From contig WJPL01000001.1 of assembly GCA_009649675.1 (NCBI GenBank), forward strand, positions 1,074,469-1,138,468: a stretch of DNA of 64,000 bases, read 5' to 3'. The notes under the pieces were generated by a model. That model worked only from the letters and a program-made list of their open reading frames with translations, searched no databases and had not been told where the DNA came from. The translations under genes and the position numbers were made by a program. The stretch comes from Alphaproteobacteria bacterium HT1-32 (GTDB taxonomy: Bacteria; Pseudomonadota; Alphaproteobacteria; Rhodospirillales; HT1-32). Below, piece by piece: positions 34,146-43,458 of the stretch (its first letter is position 1; each line of letters starts with the position of its first letter).

Positions 34146-35999
34146 TCAACCGCCGCTCTTTTTCAGCTTCGCCGCCAGCGCCGGGTCAACCCACCAGGAG
34201 GTAAAACCGATCTCATATTTCGGTGTTTTCTCCGGACGGCCGAACTTGTTCCACCAGGCGATATTGAAGCTTGTCGACGCCCATTGCGGGATGACGAAGT
34301 GATGCCACAGCAGCACCCGGTCCAGCGCCCGGCAGCGTGTCACCAGGTCTTCCCAGGTCTGTGCCGCGATCACCAGATCGACCAGCTTGTCGATCGCCGG
34401 GTCCTTGATGCCGATTGTATTGCGGCCACCCGGCCGGTCCGCCGCTTCCGAACCCCAGAAATCCCGCTGTTCATTACCCGGAGAAGAGGACTGACCAAAG
34501 ACATCCGTCGTCACGTCAAAATCAAAGCTGTCCATACGGTTCTGGTATTGAGCCGAATCCACCGTGCGAACGGTGGAGGTCACCCCGAGCCGCTCAAGGT
34601 TTTTGGTAAATGGCAGGACAATCCGCTCGAACGCGGGCGAGCTCAGCAGAAACTCGATCTCCAGCGGCTTGCCGGATTTCGGGTCAATCAGCTTGCCACC
34701 GGTAATCTTCCAGCCGGCGTTTCGCAGAATATCCAGCCCTTTGCGCAAATTGGCGCGGGGCGTGCCCGATCCGTCCGTCACCGGTGGCTGATATTCATCT
34801 GTAAAAACCCGGTCCGGAATGGTTCCGCGCATCGGTTCCAGAATTTTCAGCTCTTCCGCTGACGGCAGCCCGGTTGACGCCAGTTCGGAATTCTCAAAGA
34901 AGCTCTTCGGGCGTTCATAGATGCCGTAAAACAGGTTCTTGTTCGACCATTCGAAATCGAAGGCATAGGCCAGCGCCTCGCGCAGTGCCGGGTCCTGAAA
35001 TTTTTCCCGACGGGTATTATAGACAAAACACTGCATCCCTGTCGGGCGGCTGTGTGAAATCGTCTCCCGCTTCATCTCGCCGCTTCTGATCGCCGGAACA
35101 TCATAGCCGGTTGCCCACTGGCTTGAGGTCAGTTCATGGCGGAAATCATAGGCCCCGGCCTTGAAGGCCTCGAACGCCACCGTGCGGTCCCGGTAATAGT
35201 CATAGCGGATGCGGTCCGGGTTGTTCTGTCCACGATTGACAGGCAGATCCCGGCCCCAGTAATCATCGACCCGCACCAGCGTCACCGAACGTCCGGTATC
35301 GAAGCTCTCAACCCGGTACGGGCCGCTGCCCAGCGGCGGCTCCAGTGTCGTCTTTTCGAAATCCCGGCTTTCCCAGTAATGCTTCGGCAGAACCGGCAAC
35401 TGACCGGTAATCAGCGGCAATTCACGATTGTTCGCAGTGTCAAAAATAAACCGGACTGTCCGTTCACCCGTCTTCTCGCCCCGCAGTACATTCTTGTAAT
35501 AAAACCGGTACTGCGGATGGCCTTTGGTCTTCAGGATTTCGAGACTGAAAATCGCGTCTTCAACCGTCACCGGCTGGCCGTCATGCCAGCGCGCCTCAGC
35601 CCTCAGGGTAAATTCCACCCAGGACCGGTCCTTCGGAAAGGCCACACTTTCTGCCAGCAGGCCGTATTCGGAATTCGATTCGTCCGTATTGGTGGTCATC
35701 AGGGATTCAATCGACCCGGTCGGCGCAGAATCACCTTTCAGCGTAAAACCGTTGAAGCTGTCAAAGCTGCCAACCGCATGCTGAACGATCTCGCCGCCCT
35801 TCGGGGCGTCCGGATTGACCCAGTCAAAATGCGTGAAATCCGGCCCGTGTTTCGGGTCTTCCCACATGCCCATCGCATGGCCGCGATAGATATCATCTGC
35901 GGCCCGGGTGCCGGTGAAGGGATAGGCCGAGGCAACCAGTGCCGCGCCGGAGAATTTAAGGAAATCCCGTCGCCCGGGATTCATCCAGTCAAATGCCAT
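34146..35999 (-). CDS. yejA: Periplasmic oligopeptide-binding protein (YejA type), Tat signal
   Basis: 617-residue SBP_bac_5 protein. The N-terminus has the twin-arginine motif GRRDFLKFSG (about residues 9-18), a hydrophobic stretch and a cut after TRA, so it is exported folded. Core marks include YRGHAMGMWEDPKHGPDFTHFDWVNPDAPKGG in sections, WHDGQPVTVEDAIFS, and GSGPYRVESFDTGR. It binds peptides for YejBEF. First gene of the block; 134 bp containing repeat copy 4 separates it from yejB. Confidence 0.95.
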   Translation of the reverse strand: MAFDWMNPGRRDFLKFSGAALVASAYPFTGTRAADDIYRGHAMGMWEDPKHGPDFTHFDWVNPDAPKGGEIVQHAVGSFDSFNGFTLKGDSAPTGSIESLMTTNTDESNSEYGLLAESVAFPKDRSWVEFTLRAEARWHDGQPVTVEDAIFSLEILKTKGHPQYRFYYKNVLRGEKTGERTVRFIFDTANNRELPLITGQLPVLPKHYWESRDFEKTTLEPPLGSGPYRVESFDTGRSVTLVRVDDYWGRDLPVNRGQNNPDRIRYDYYRDRTVAFEAFKAGAYDFRHELTSSQWATGYDVPAIRSGEMKRETISHSRPTGMQCFVYNTRREKFQDPALREALAYAFDFEWSNKNLFYGIYERPKSFFENSELASTGLPSAEELKILEPMRGTIPDRVFTDEYQPPVTDGSGTPRANLRKGLDILRNAGWKITGGKLIDPKSGKPLEIEFLLSSPAFERIVLPFTKNLERLGVTSTVRTVDSAQYQNRMDSFDFDVTTDVFGQSSSPGNEQRDFWGSEAADRPGGRNTIGIKDPAIDKLVDLVIAAQTWEDLVTRCRALDRVLLWHHFVIPQWASTSFNIAWWNKFGRPEKTPKYEIGFTSWWVDPALAAKLKKSGG

Positions 36000-36076
36000 T
36001 CAGATCACTCCCGATTTCCCTGTAGTGTGGGTCGTCCTGTCGGGAGTTCAAGTGGTAAGGCGATGACCGGCAAAAT

Positions 36077-36109
36077 AACCCCTCCCCCGTTATCCGGGAG
36101 AGGGGGGTT
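36077..36109 (-). terminator. Terminator after mscS
   Basis: On the minus strand AACCCCCCTCTCCC pairs with GGGGGAGGGGTT, followed by ATTTTG. It sits 7 bp past the mscS stop and before the yejA start. Confidence 0.6.
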
Positions 36110-36115
36110 CAGAAT

Positions 36116-36949
36116 TTACTTCTCGGCAGCGGCGTCCTGAATCATATGAACATCGCGCTGCGGAAACGGAATGGAAATGCCGACCTTGTCGAAGCGTTCC
36201 TTCACCGCTTTGGTGGTATCGAACTTGATACCCCAGTAATCCGCAGCGTTGCACCAGACACGAACCGTCAGGTCGACCGAGCTGTCACCGAGATTGCCGA
36301 CAACACACATCGGGGCCGGTTCTGCATCAATACGCTCATCTTTCTTGGCGATCGCCAGAATTTCCTTCATGGCCTTGTTGATGTCGTCGCCGTAACCAAT
36401 GCCAAAGACAAAATCGACCCGGCGTTTCGGGTTGGCGCTGAAATTCTTGATCGCCGTGCCCCAGAGATCAGCATTAGGAACGATGATCTTCACGTTATCC
36501 GGGGTCGCCATTTCGGTGATGAACAGGCTGATCGACTTGACCGTGCCGGTAACGCCGCCGCCGTCAATGAAATCGCCAACCTGAAAAGGCCGGAAAATCA
36601 GCAGCATGACACCAGCCGCAATGTTCGAGAGCGTCCCCTGCAGGGCCAGACCGATTGCCAGGCCGGCAGCACCCAGAACCGCGATGAAGCTGGTCGTCTG
36701 AACACCAAACTGGTTGAGGACAGCAATGATGGTGAAAATGATGATCGCATAGCGAACAAGACTGGCAAAAAAGCCTTCCAGTGTCGCATCGACATGTTTG
36801 CTGCGGCTCAGTGCCTTGCGTACCAGACCGGACACCTTGCCGGCCAGCCACCAGCCGACAACAAGGATGATAATCGCACCAATGACATCAAGGCCGTAGG
36901 TGGAAATGACGGTCATCACCTCCTGGCCGACAGAATTCATTTTATCCAT
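36116..36949 (-). CDS. mscS: Small-conductance mechanosensitive channel (MscS)
   Basis: 277-residue tension-gated channel. It has three membrane segments (about 16-37, 62-82, 86-108), the pore helix rich in Gly and Ala (VLGAAGLAIGLALQGTLSNIAAG) as in MscS TM3, then the beta domain with FIDGGGVTGTVKSISLF and the cytosolic cage with RRVDFVFGIGYGDDINKA. Length equals the minimal MscS. Role: release of osmolytes on hypo-osmotic shock. Confidence 0.95.
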   Translation of the reverse strand: MDKMNSVGQEVMTVISTYGLDVIGAIIILVVGWWLAGKVSGLVRKALSRSKHVDATLEGFFASLVRYAIIIFTIIAVLNQFGVQTTSFIAVLGAAGLAIGLALQGTLSNIAAGVMLLIFRPFQVGDFIDGGGVTGTVKSISLFITEMATPDNVKIIVPNADLWGTAIKNFSANPKRRVDFVFGIGYGDDINKAMKEILAIAKKDERIDAEPAPMCVVGNLGDSSVDLTVRVWCNAADYWGIKFDTTKAVKERFDKVGISIPFPQRDVHMIQDAAAEK

Positions 36950-37048
36950 AGTCTTCAGAGCCCCTGTTCAGATTTAACGATTTTCGCTCCCCGCGGGCGG
37001 TAATTGTGGTGAAAAACGGCACTTTGCAAACGATTTTCTCGTTCCGCT

Positions 37049-38251
37049 TCAGTCAAGATCATGCAGAAGATCAATCAATCGGGCAACATCGCCTCCGGAA
37101 TGATACATGCCGAAGCCAAACCGGATAACCGACCCCCGTGCATCAACCCGAACGCCGCTTTTCACCAGCGCCTCGCACAGGTCCGGGGCCGCGGCATGAT
37201 CGAATGCCAGAAAGTTACCCCGCGCCACATCGCCACCAACCACCAGGTTTTCCCGGGAAATCACCGGATGGTTCAAATCATCGACAGCCCGGAGAAATAG
37301 CCCCTGAAGGGCATGAACATGAGCATGGATATCCGCCACACCGACGCCGAGGCTGCCAAGCAGCCGCATCACCGCATTCAGGCGATACAATCCGACCGGG
37401 TCAAAGATGGATCCCATGAAGCGGGCTCCGTCATCGCCATAGACAACCGCACCTTCACTGACCCCCGAGCGATTACGGAAATCGGCGAACCAACTGGTAT
37501 TCTCCGGCTTCAGATCACATCCTTCCGGAACTGCGAGAAAGCAGGCACCTTCACCGCTCATCGCATATTTGAACCCACCCGCCATATAAAAGCTGCCAGC
37601 CGCCGCCGGACCGAAATCTTCCGGCACCGCCATGAAGGCGTGGTAGCCATCCACCACAACCTCTGCCCCCGTCGCGGCCAGTCCGGCACAAAGGTCGTTC
37701 AGGCCGGTGACACGGAACCCGGTATTGAAATGGACCTGACTGAAGAAAATCAGGTCCTGTTCACCTGCCTGCGCGGCAGCCAGGAACCGTTCTGCGAAAC
37801 TGCCGAAGGGCCGGGCCGGAACCACCGTTGCGGTTACCGTGCCGCGTTCGGTCGCGCGGCGCATCTGGCGGCCGAAGCTGGCGAACTCGCTGTCAGTTGT
37901 CAGCAGGCGGATCGGGCGGGACGGATCGAAACAGGTAAACAGCCGGGCAACAAATTCATGGCAGTTGGCAGCAATCGCAATCATCTCCGGCTGCGGCAGA
38001 TTCAGAACACCCGCGATATGGCCCTGCGCCTCCGGTAAAACCTCATCGAACACCTTTGCCCATTTACCGCTTTGCAGACGCGCCGCATCATCCCAGCATT
38101 CCAGCATTGCATGACGGGTCACATCCGGCCGGGGATGATGGCTATGGGCCGCAAAATGCAGCGCACCCGGCGGCAGCGAGGCGGTAAAATGCTCGCGTCC
38201 GACCAGCGGCCGGCTGATATCGACAAGACTGGCGAGGCTATTTCCGGACAT
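37049..38251 (-). CDS. PLP-dependent aminotransferase class V, kynureninase-like
   Basis: 400-residue fold-type I PLP enzyme. The cofactor Lys is in AGGFKYAMSGEG (about residue 226); DGYHAFMAVP near 200-209 has the Asp and His that hold PLP, and SQVHFNTGFR resembles kynureninase. AHSHHPRPDV near the N-terminus is found in this family. ATG 38251 follows AGGAG. No tryptophan-catabolic genes are nearby, so true kynurenine cleavage is uncertain; it may be a related lyase or desulfurase. Confidence 0.85.
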   Translation of the reverse strand: MSGNSLASLVDISRPLVGREHFTASLPPGALHFAAHSHHPRPDVTRHAMLECWDDAARLQSGKWAKVFDEVLPEAQGHIAGVLNLPQPEMIAIAANCHEFVARLFTCFDPSRPIRLLTTDSEFASFGRQMRRATERGTVTATVVPARPFGSFAERFLAAAQAGEQDLIFFSQVHFNTGFRVTGLNDLCAGLAATGAEVVVDGYHAFMAVPEDFGPAAAGSFYMAGGFKYAMSGEGACFLAVPEGCDLKPENTSWFADFRNRSGVSEGAVVYGDDGARFMGSIFDPVGLYRLNAVMRLLGSLGVGVADIHAHVHALQGLFLRAVDDLNHPVISRENLVVGGDVARGNFLAFDHAAAPDLCEALVKSGVRVDARGSVIRFGFGMYHSGGDVARLIDLLHDLD

Positions 38252-38406
38252 CACAGGCTCCTGTTTTCATGCCGTTCCGCATTATAGAAGACAGACAGAC
38301 GGGCCGTCACTTCAACAGATTCCCGGCACCCGTACCGCTGTTTATTGACAATCCCTGTCCGTCACACCATTTCCCGACATTCCCGCCCGAGGTAAAACAC
38401 CGTAAC

Positions 38407-39639
38407 ATGCTCGACATGATATCTGATCCGACCGTAACTGACCGGCCCGACTGGTCACCCGACTCTGCCATCAGCTGGTTGCTGACAGAAGGCCGGTTCA
38501 ATGACAGTGTCCGCGGCGCATTTGACAGCTTCATGCAGCGATTATCCGAGGACGGAGCACCCATTGGCCGTTCTGCGCTGATCATTGCAACCCTGCATCC
38601 GCTGATCCGCGGCTGGGGGTTACGCTGGACACGCCGGAACGGAACCGGTCTTGAGGCCTCCTTCTACCATGCCACCCAGAATACACCGGCCTATCTGCTC
38701 AGCCCGATCCATCATGTCTTCCAGGAATCCGTCTATATCAGACGACGCCTGAACACCCCTGACGCCCGGTTTGACTATCCCGTCCTGCAGGAGATGAAGG
38801 ATCAGGGCTATACCGACTATCTTGCCAGCCCGCTGATCTTCAGCGACGGGGCTGTCAGTGTCCTCACATTCTGCACCGAAAAGCCGGAAGGCTGGACCGA
38901 CAATGACCTGCTCCAGATTGACCGGTTATCCGCCGCTCTTGCGCCCGTCATCGAAGCCATTTCAGCGCGACGGACAGCACAGATTCTGATGGAAACCTAT
39001 ATCGGCAAGCGCTCTGGCCGGAAGGTGCTGGATGGCCATATCCGGCGGGGAGACGGGGAAACCATCAACGCAGTCGTCTGGTTCAACGATCTGCGGGATT
39101 CCACCGCCTTGTCGGAAGAGCTTCCGATGAACCGCATGCTGGCCCTGCTGAATACCTATTTCGAGATATCGGCACTGGCGATCCAGAACAATGGCGGCGA
39201 AGTGCTGCGGTTCGTCGGCGATGCAATGCTGGGTATTTTCCCGGTCAGCGACGATACCGGTGGCGAAACAGCCGCCGCCGAACGTGCCCTGCGGGCCGCC
39301 TTTCAGACCCGTGACAATATGACAGAAGCCAATGCAGAACGCCGGCGCAATGCCGAACCGGACATAAACTTCGGGATTGGCCTGCATATCGGTGAAGTGA
39401 TGTACGGCAATGTCGGCGCTCCGGCCCGGCTCGACTTCTCCGTGATCGGCCCTGCCGCCAACCGTGCGGCACGGGTTGAGTCGCTGACACGGGAACTCGG
39501 TATCCCGCTGCTGACATCCTCTGCCTTCGCCGCCATCAGTCCGCTGGAAATGGCGTCAGCCGGCCTGCACAGATTCAAGGGCATTGCCGACATGCAGGAA
39601 GTCTTCACCCTGCCCGAATTCCTGCCGCACAGTAAGTAA
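38407..39639 (+). CDS. Class III adenylate/guanylate cyclase with N-terminal sensor domain
   Basis: 410 residues, soluble. The first ~190 residues look GAF-like (LASPLIFSDGAVSVLTFCTE), then a cyclase catalytic domain. Metal-binding Asp residues are in VWFNDLRDST and VGDAMLGIF; LHIGEVMYGNVGAPARLDFSVIGPAANRAARVE gives the transition-state Asn/Arg region. ATG 38407 is taken; an upstream in-frame start at 38269 lacks support. It likely makes cAMP in response to a cytosolic ligand. It is the first of two class III cyclases here. Confidence 0.9.
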   Translation: MLDMISDPTVTDRPDWSPDSAISWLLTEGRFNDSVRGAFDSFMQRLSEDGAPIGRSALIIATLHPLIRGWGLRWTRRNGTGLEASFYHATQNTPAYLLSPIHHVFQESVYIRRRLNTPDARFDYPVLQEMKDQGYTDYLASPLIFSDGAVSVLTFCTEKPEGWTDNDLLQIDRLSAALAPVIEAISARRTAQILMETYIGKRSGRKVLDGHIRRGDGETINAVVWFNDLRDSTALSEELPMNRMLALLNTYFEISALAIQNNGGEVLRFVGDAMLGIFPVSDDTGGETAAAERALRAAFQTRDNMTEANAERRRNAEPDINFGIGLHIGEVMYGNVGAPARLDFSVIGPAANRAARVESLTRELGIPLLTSSAFAAISPLEMASAGLHRFKGIADMQEVFTLPEFLPHSK

Positions 39640-39650
39640 CGGGCACCGGT

Positions 39651-40607
39651 CTAGTTCAGGGCCTTGGTCGAAAATGCCTGCACGGCACCGGGATGGCGGA
39701 TCAGCGGCGTCTCCGATGTCGCCATGATTGCCGGTGTTGTATTGAACAGCGGACGGTCCAGCATCCGGAACCGGTCAAAGCCGTCGGCCACAACATCCAC
39801 GACCAGTCTTGCAGCACTGTTCGGCAGCTCCTTGGCGGAAACCAGCAGGGAACGTACCCCGATTGACCGGGCCGACTGACGTGAACCCGGATAAAAACCG
39901 CCGGTAATTGTTCCCTTCAGATAGGCTGGTCCTGCCTTCAGGAATTCATCCTGTTTACGGTCACAGCAAACCGAGATGATCTCCACTTCACAACTGTCGG
40001 CGAGGTCGTCAATCCGGACACTCGGATGACTGACGACAAAAGCCGCCGCATCAACGCTGCCACTGCACAGCGCCTCAATCCGTGCCTGCTGCGAGGATAA
40101 TGTCACCCGTTCCAGTTCAAACCGCGACCGGAACAGACGGTTTTCCTGCATGATATCGAACAGGCGTGCCGACTGGCTTCCGGTCGGACCAACCGCAACC
40201 TTGCTGCGATGCAGATCCTCAATCCGGATGGCCGAGCGTTTGGATGTCGCAACCGTCAGCAATTTCGGAAACATGGTCAGAACGGTGCGAAGATTGAGCC
40301 GGTCCGTTGCATTATCAACGAGATTACTGTCCACAAAGGCCAGATCGACGGCCCCGGCGCGCAGGGCGCGAAGACCGTCTTCGGGTCCGGGTGCCGCCAC
40401 CGTCTCACAGGCATAACCTGACAGATCCAGTTCCTGATTCATGAAATTGCAAAGGCCTGTCGCTGCCGCCATCTCCGGCGATCCTTCCGGGCCACCGGCA
40501 ACACGCAACCGCTTTGTTGCAGCGTCGGACGGAAGCGCCCAGACCGTGGCAAGCAGGGTCAGGGAGACGGCAAAAAAGCGGGCAGGAAACCTGATCAGAA
40601 TATTCAT
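39651..40607 (-). CDS. TAXI-family TRAP solute-binding protein
   Basis: 318-residue secreted receptor with a signal peptide (about 1-29, MNILIRFPARFFAVSLTLLA then DAA). RLRVAGGPEGSPEMAAATGLC and VDLAFVDSNLVDNA are TAXI marks, as is VAVGPTGSQSARL. No TRAP permease gene is adjacent, so it is an orphan. It is divergent from pstC across 168 bp that hold a Pho box, which could also act on this gene. A start at 40625 is possible. Confidence 0.87.
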   Translation of the reverse strand: MNILIRFPARFFAVSLTLLATVWALPSDAATKRLRVAGGPEGSPEMAAATGLCNFMNQELDLSGYACETVAAPGPEDGLRALRAGAVDLAFVDSNLVDNATDRLNLRTVLTMFPKLLTVATSKRSAIRIEDLHRSKVAVGPTGSQSARLFDIMQENRLFRSRFELERVTLSSQQARIEALCSGSVDAAAFVVSHPSVRIDDLADSCEVEIISVCCDRKQDEFLKAGPAYLKGTITGGFYPGSRQSARSIGVRSLLVSAKELPNSAARLVVDVVADGFDRFRMLDRPLFNTTPAIMATSETPLIRHPGAVQAFSTKALN

Positions 40608-40716
40608 ATCGAAACGCTGGCCCATTCTGGTGACGGATTAAATACATGCATGCCACGCCTGCTACGGCGGACAAGACCTTTTAGCATGAGAAAATTGAAA
40701 CGTCGCGGTTTCACAT

Positions 40717-40737
40717 TTGTCACAAAACTGTCACTAC
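40717..40737 (+). promoter_or_regulatory. Pho box upstream of pstC
   Basis: TTGTCACAAAACTGTCAC has two TGTCAC direct repeats (40718-40723 and 40729-40734) with an 11-bp period, matching the PhoB box pattern CTGTCA-N5-CTGTCA. It lies about 40 bp upstream of the pstC ATG. PhoB binding under phosphate limitation follows from the known regulon. Confidence 0.75.
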
Positions 40738-40775
40738 CTGATGATAGACAACCGGCGTCATCAGAGTTCGGAGCC

Positions 40776-42161
40776 ATGCAAACTTTCATTCTTCTTCTGG
40801 TAATTCTTATCCTGACCTACGCAGGGTTCGCGATGGGACGTCGTCGTTCGGTTGTGCTGGCAGGACCGGATATTGCATCGCTGCACTCATTGCCCGGTCA
40901 TTACGGGCTTTACAGCTCGCTATGGTTTATTCTGCCCGCGCTTGCGGTCTTCTGTATCTGGGTCATTACCCAGAACGGTATCGCCGAGAGTGCAGCGCTG
41001 TCCGTACTGCCGCCGGAAGTAACCTCCGACACGGCGCGTATTGGCCTGATTTTAGGCGAAGTTGCCCGGATTGCCGCCGGACAATCTGCCGGCGCACCAT
41101 CCCACCCGTCATTACCCGCCGCCGCAGATGCCATGCATGACACAGCTGATATGCTGTTTTATGCCATGTGCGTCCTGTCGATTGCTGCCGGTACTGCCGG
41201 TTTTTTCTTCGCCCGTCACCGCATTGCCCCGGACTTCCGGGCGCGTAACCGGGTCGAGAAGGTCATCAACATCACGATGCTGGTCTGTGCCTGTATCGCC
41301 GTCTTCACGACTGTCGGTATCGTGCTTTCACTGATCTTTGAAACAATCCGCTTCTTCGCCAAACCGGAAGTCTCCGCACTGGAATTCTTCTTCGGCCTGA
41401 ACTGGAGCCCGCAGACAGCCCTGCGGGCGGATCAGGTCGGCTCCAGCGGTGCCTTTGGTGCGGTTCCCCTGTTCGCCGGAACCATGCTGATTACCGCCGT
41501 TGCCATGGTCGTTGCCGTACCGGTCGGTCTGTTCAGCGCCGTCTATCTGACCGAGTTCGCGGCACCGAAAGTTCGCTCTGTGGTCAAGCCGCTGATGGAA
41601 ATTCTGGCGGGGGTTCCGACCGTGGTCTATGGCTTTTTTGCCGCTCTTGTCGTAGCACCACAGGTGCGGGGCTGGGGCGAGGCACTCGGGCTTGATGTTG
41701 CGTCTGAAAGCGCACTGGCCGCCGGTGTGGTCATGGGCGTCATGATCATCCCCTTCGTCTCCTCACTGTCTGATGACGTCATCAACGCCGTGCCGCAAAG
41801 CCTGCGTGACGGTTCAGCCGCGCTGGGGGCAACCAAGGCCGAAACGGTGATGCAGGTCATCGTACCTGCGGCCCTGCCGGGTATCGTCGGCGCTGTTCTG
41901 CTGGCTGTCAGCCGGGCCGTCGGCGAAACCATGATTGTGGTGATGGCTGCCGGTCTGGCTGCAAACCTGACCATCAATCCGCTGGAGGCGGTGACAACAG
42001 TGACCGTCCAGATCGTCACCCTGCTGGTCGGCGATCAGGAATTCGACAGCGCCAAAACGCTTGCCGCCTTCGCTCTCGGGCTGATGCTGTTCTTCGTAAC
42101 GCTGACCCTGAACGTTATTGCCTTCCGCGTTGTTCGCAAATACCGGGAAAAATATGACTGA
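40776..42161 (+). CDS. pstC: Phosphate ABC transporter permease PstC
   Basis: 461-residue inner-membrane permease, longer than the ~320 of E. coli. The extra N-terminal part (about residues 1-180) has several membrane segments (QTFILLLVILILTYAGFAMG and later helices). The core has FFFGLNWSPQTALRADQVGSSGAFGAVPLFAGT, LFSAVYLTEFAAPKVRSVVKP and GVPTVVYGFFAA, as in alphaproteobacterial PstC. ATG 40776 is chosen; upstream in-frame sequence contains the Pho box. Confidence 0.93.
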   Translation: MQTFILLLVILILTYAGFAMGRRRSVVLAGPDIASLHSLPGHYGLYSSLWFILPALAVFCIWVITQNGIAESAALSVLPPEVTSDTARIGLILGEVARIAAGQSAGAPSHPSLPAAADAMHDTADMLFYAMCVLSIAAGTAGFFFARHRIAPDFRARNRVEKVINITMLVCACIAVFTTVGIVLSLIFETIRFFAKPEVSALEFFFGLNWSPQTALRADQVGSSGAFGAVPLFAGTMLITAVAMVVAVPVGLFSAVYLTEFAAPKVRSVVKPLMEILAGVPTVVYGFFAALVVAPQVRGWGEALGLDVASESALAAGVVMGVMIIPFVSSLSDDVINAVPQSLRDGSAALGATKAETVMQVIVPAALPGIVGAVLLAVSRAVGETMIVVMAAGLAANLTINPLEAVTTVTVQIVTLLVGDQEFDSAKTLAAFALGLMLFFVTLTLNVIAFRVVRKYREKYD

Positions 42162-43452
42162 TATCCCCTCAACCGTCATTCCGGTCTATCGCCCGACCGC
42201 CGACGAATCCAATCGCAATGTCCGCAAGCGCTACAACGCGAACCGCCGGTTACAGTTCTTTGGCCTGGCCGCCATCGGCATTGCCCTGCTGGCACTGGCT
42301 ACCCTGCTGACCAGCATCATCGGCAACGGCTGGTCGGCGTTTCAGCAGACAAATATCGCGCTTGAGATCACTTTCGACAGATCGAAACTCGACCCGCGCG
42401 GTGACCTGTCACAGGACTCACTGCGTGCCGGTGATTACCGTGCCCTTGCCCGGGACGCCCTGCGCGCAGAATTCCCTGACGTGAAAAGCCGCACGGACCG
42501 CCGCAATCTTAATGCCCTCCTGTCGCCGGGCGCACATTACGAATTGCAGGACATGGTTCTGGATGATCCCTCACTGATCGGCCAGACCCTGACTGTCTGG
42601 CTGCCGGTCGATGATGAAATCGACATGCTGCAAAAGGGCTATTTCGAGATCGACGGAGATCGCTTCAGCGAACAGCTCGGAGGCTGGATTCAGAAACTGT
42701 CCGATGCCGGAAAGCTGGAGAAGAAATTCAACACCCGGTTTTTCTCGACCGGTGACTCGCGGGAGCCTGAACTGGCCGGGGTCTGGGGCGCTGCCGTCGG
42801 CTCGTTCCTGACGCTGATCGTGACACTGGCCGTTGCCTTCCCGGTCGGCGTTCTGGCGGCAGTCTATCTTGAGGAATTTGCCCCGAAGAACAAATTCACG
42901 GATCTGGTCGAGGTCAATATCAACAATCTCGCGGCAGTGCCGTCGATTGTCTTTGGCCTGCTCGGTCTTGCGGTCTTCATTCAGGTGGCGCATCTGCCCC
43001 GTTCAGCCCCGGTTGTCGGTGGCCTGACGCTGGCGCTGATGACCCTGCCGACCCTGATCATCGCCTCCCGGGCCGCACTGAAAGCGGTTCCCCCCTCGAT
43101 CCGCGAAGCCGCACTTGGTCTCGGCGCGTCGCCGGTTCAGGCGATGTTCCATCACACGCTGCCACTGGCGATGCCCGGCATCCTGACCGGCACCATCATT
43201 GGCATGGCCCAGGCTCTCGGCGAAACGGCCCCTCTGCTAATGATCGGCATGGTCGCCTTTATCGTCGATATTCCGAGTACTCCGCTGGATGCCGCGACGG
43301 TGCTGCCGGTGCAGATTTATCTCTGGGCAGATTCCCCGGAACGCGCCTTTGTCGAAAAGACATCCGCAGCCATCATGGTGCTTCTCGGATTTCTGGTCCT
43401 TATGAATGGCGTAGCGGTCCTGTTGCGTAAACGCTTCGAACGGCGCTGGTAA
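42154..43452 (+). CDS. pstA: Phosphate ABC transporter permease PstA (with DUF3333-like N-terminus)
   Basis: 432 residues. An N-terminal region of about 210 residues (one helix near 28-50, then a periplasmic domain with LDPRGDLSQDSL) precedes the MetI-type core, which has GVLAAVYLEEFAPKN, NLAAVPSIVFGLLGLAVF, ALKAVPPSIREAALGLGASP and MAQALGETAPLL. The ATG at 42154 overlaps the pstC stop by 8 bp. Confidence 0.94.
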   Translation: MTDIPSTVIPVYRPTADESNRNVRKRYNANRRLQFFGLAAIGIALLALATLLTSIIGNGWSAFQQTNIALEITFDRSKLDPRGDLSQDSLRAGDYRALARDALRAEFPDVKSRTDRRNLNALLSPGAHYELQDMVLDDPSLIGQTLTVWLPVDDEIDMLQKGYFEIDGDRFSEQLGGWIQKLSDAGKLEKKFNTRFFSTGDSREPELAGVWGAAVGSFLTLIVTLAVAFPVGVLAAVYLEEFAPKNKFTDLVEVNINNLAAVPSIVFGLLGLAVFIQVAHLPRSAPVVGGLTLALMTLPTLIIASRAALKAVPPSIREAALGLGASPVQAMFHHTLPLAMPGILTGTIIGMAQALGETAPLLMIGMVAFIVDIPSTPLDAATVLPVQIYLWADSPERAFVEKTSAAIMVLLGFLVLMNGVAVLLRKRFERRW

Positions 43453-43458
43453 AAAACA

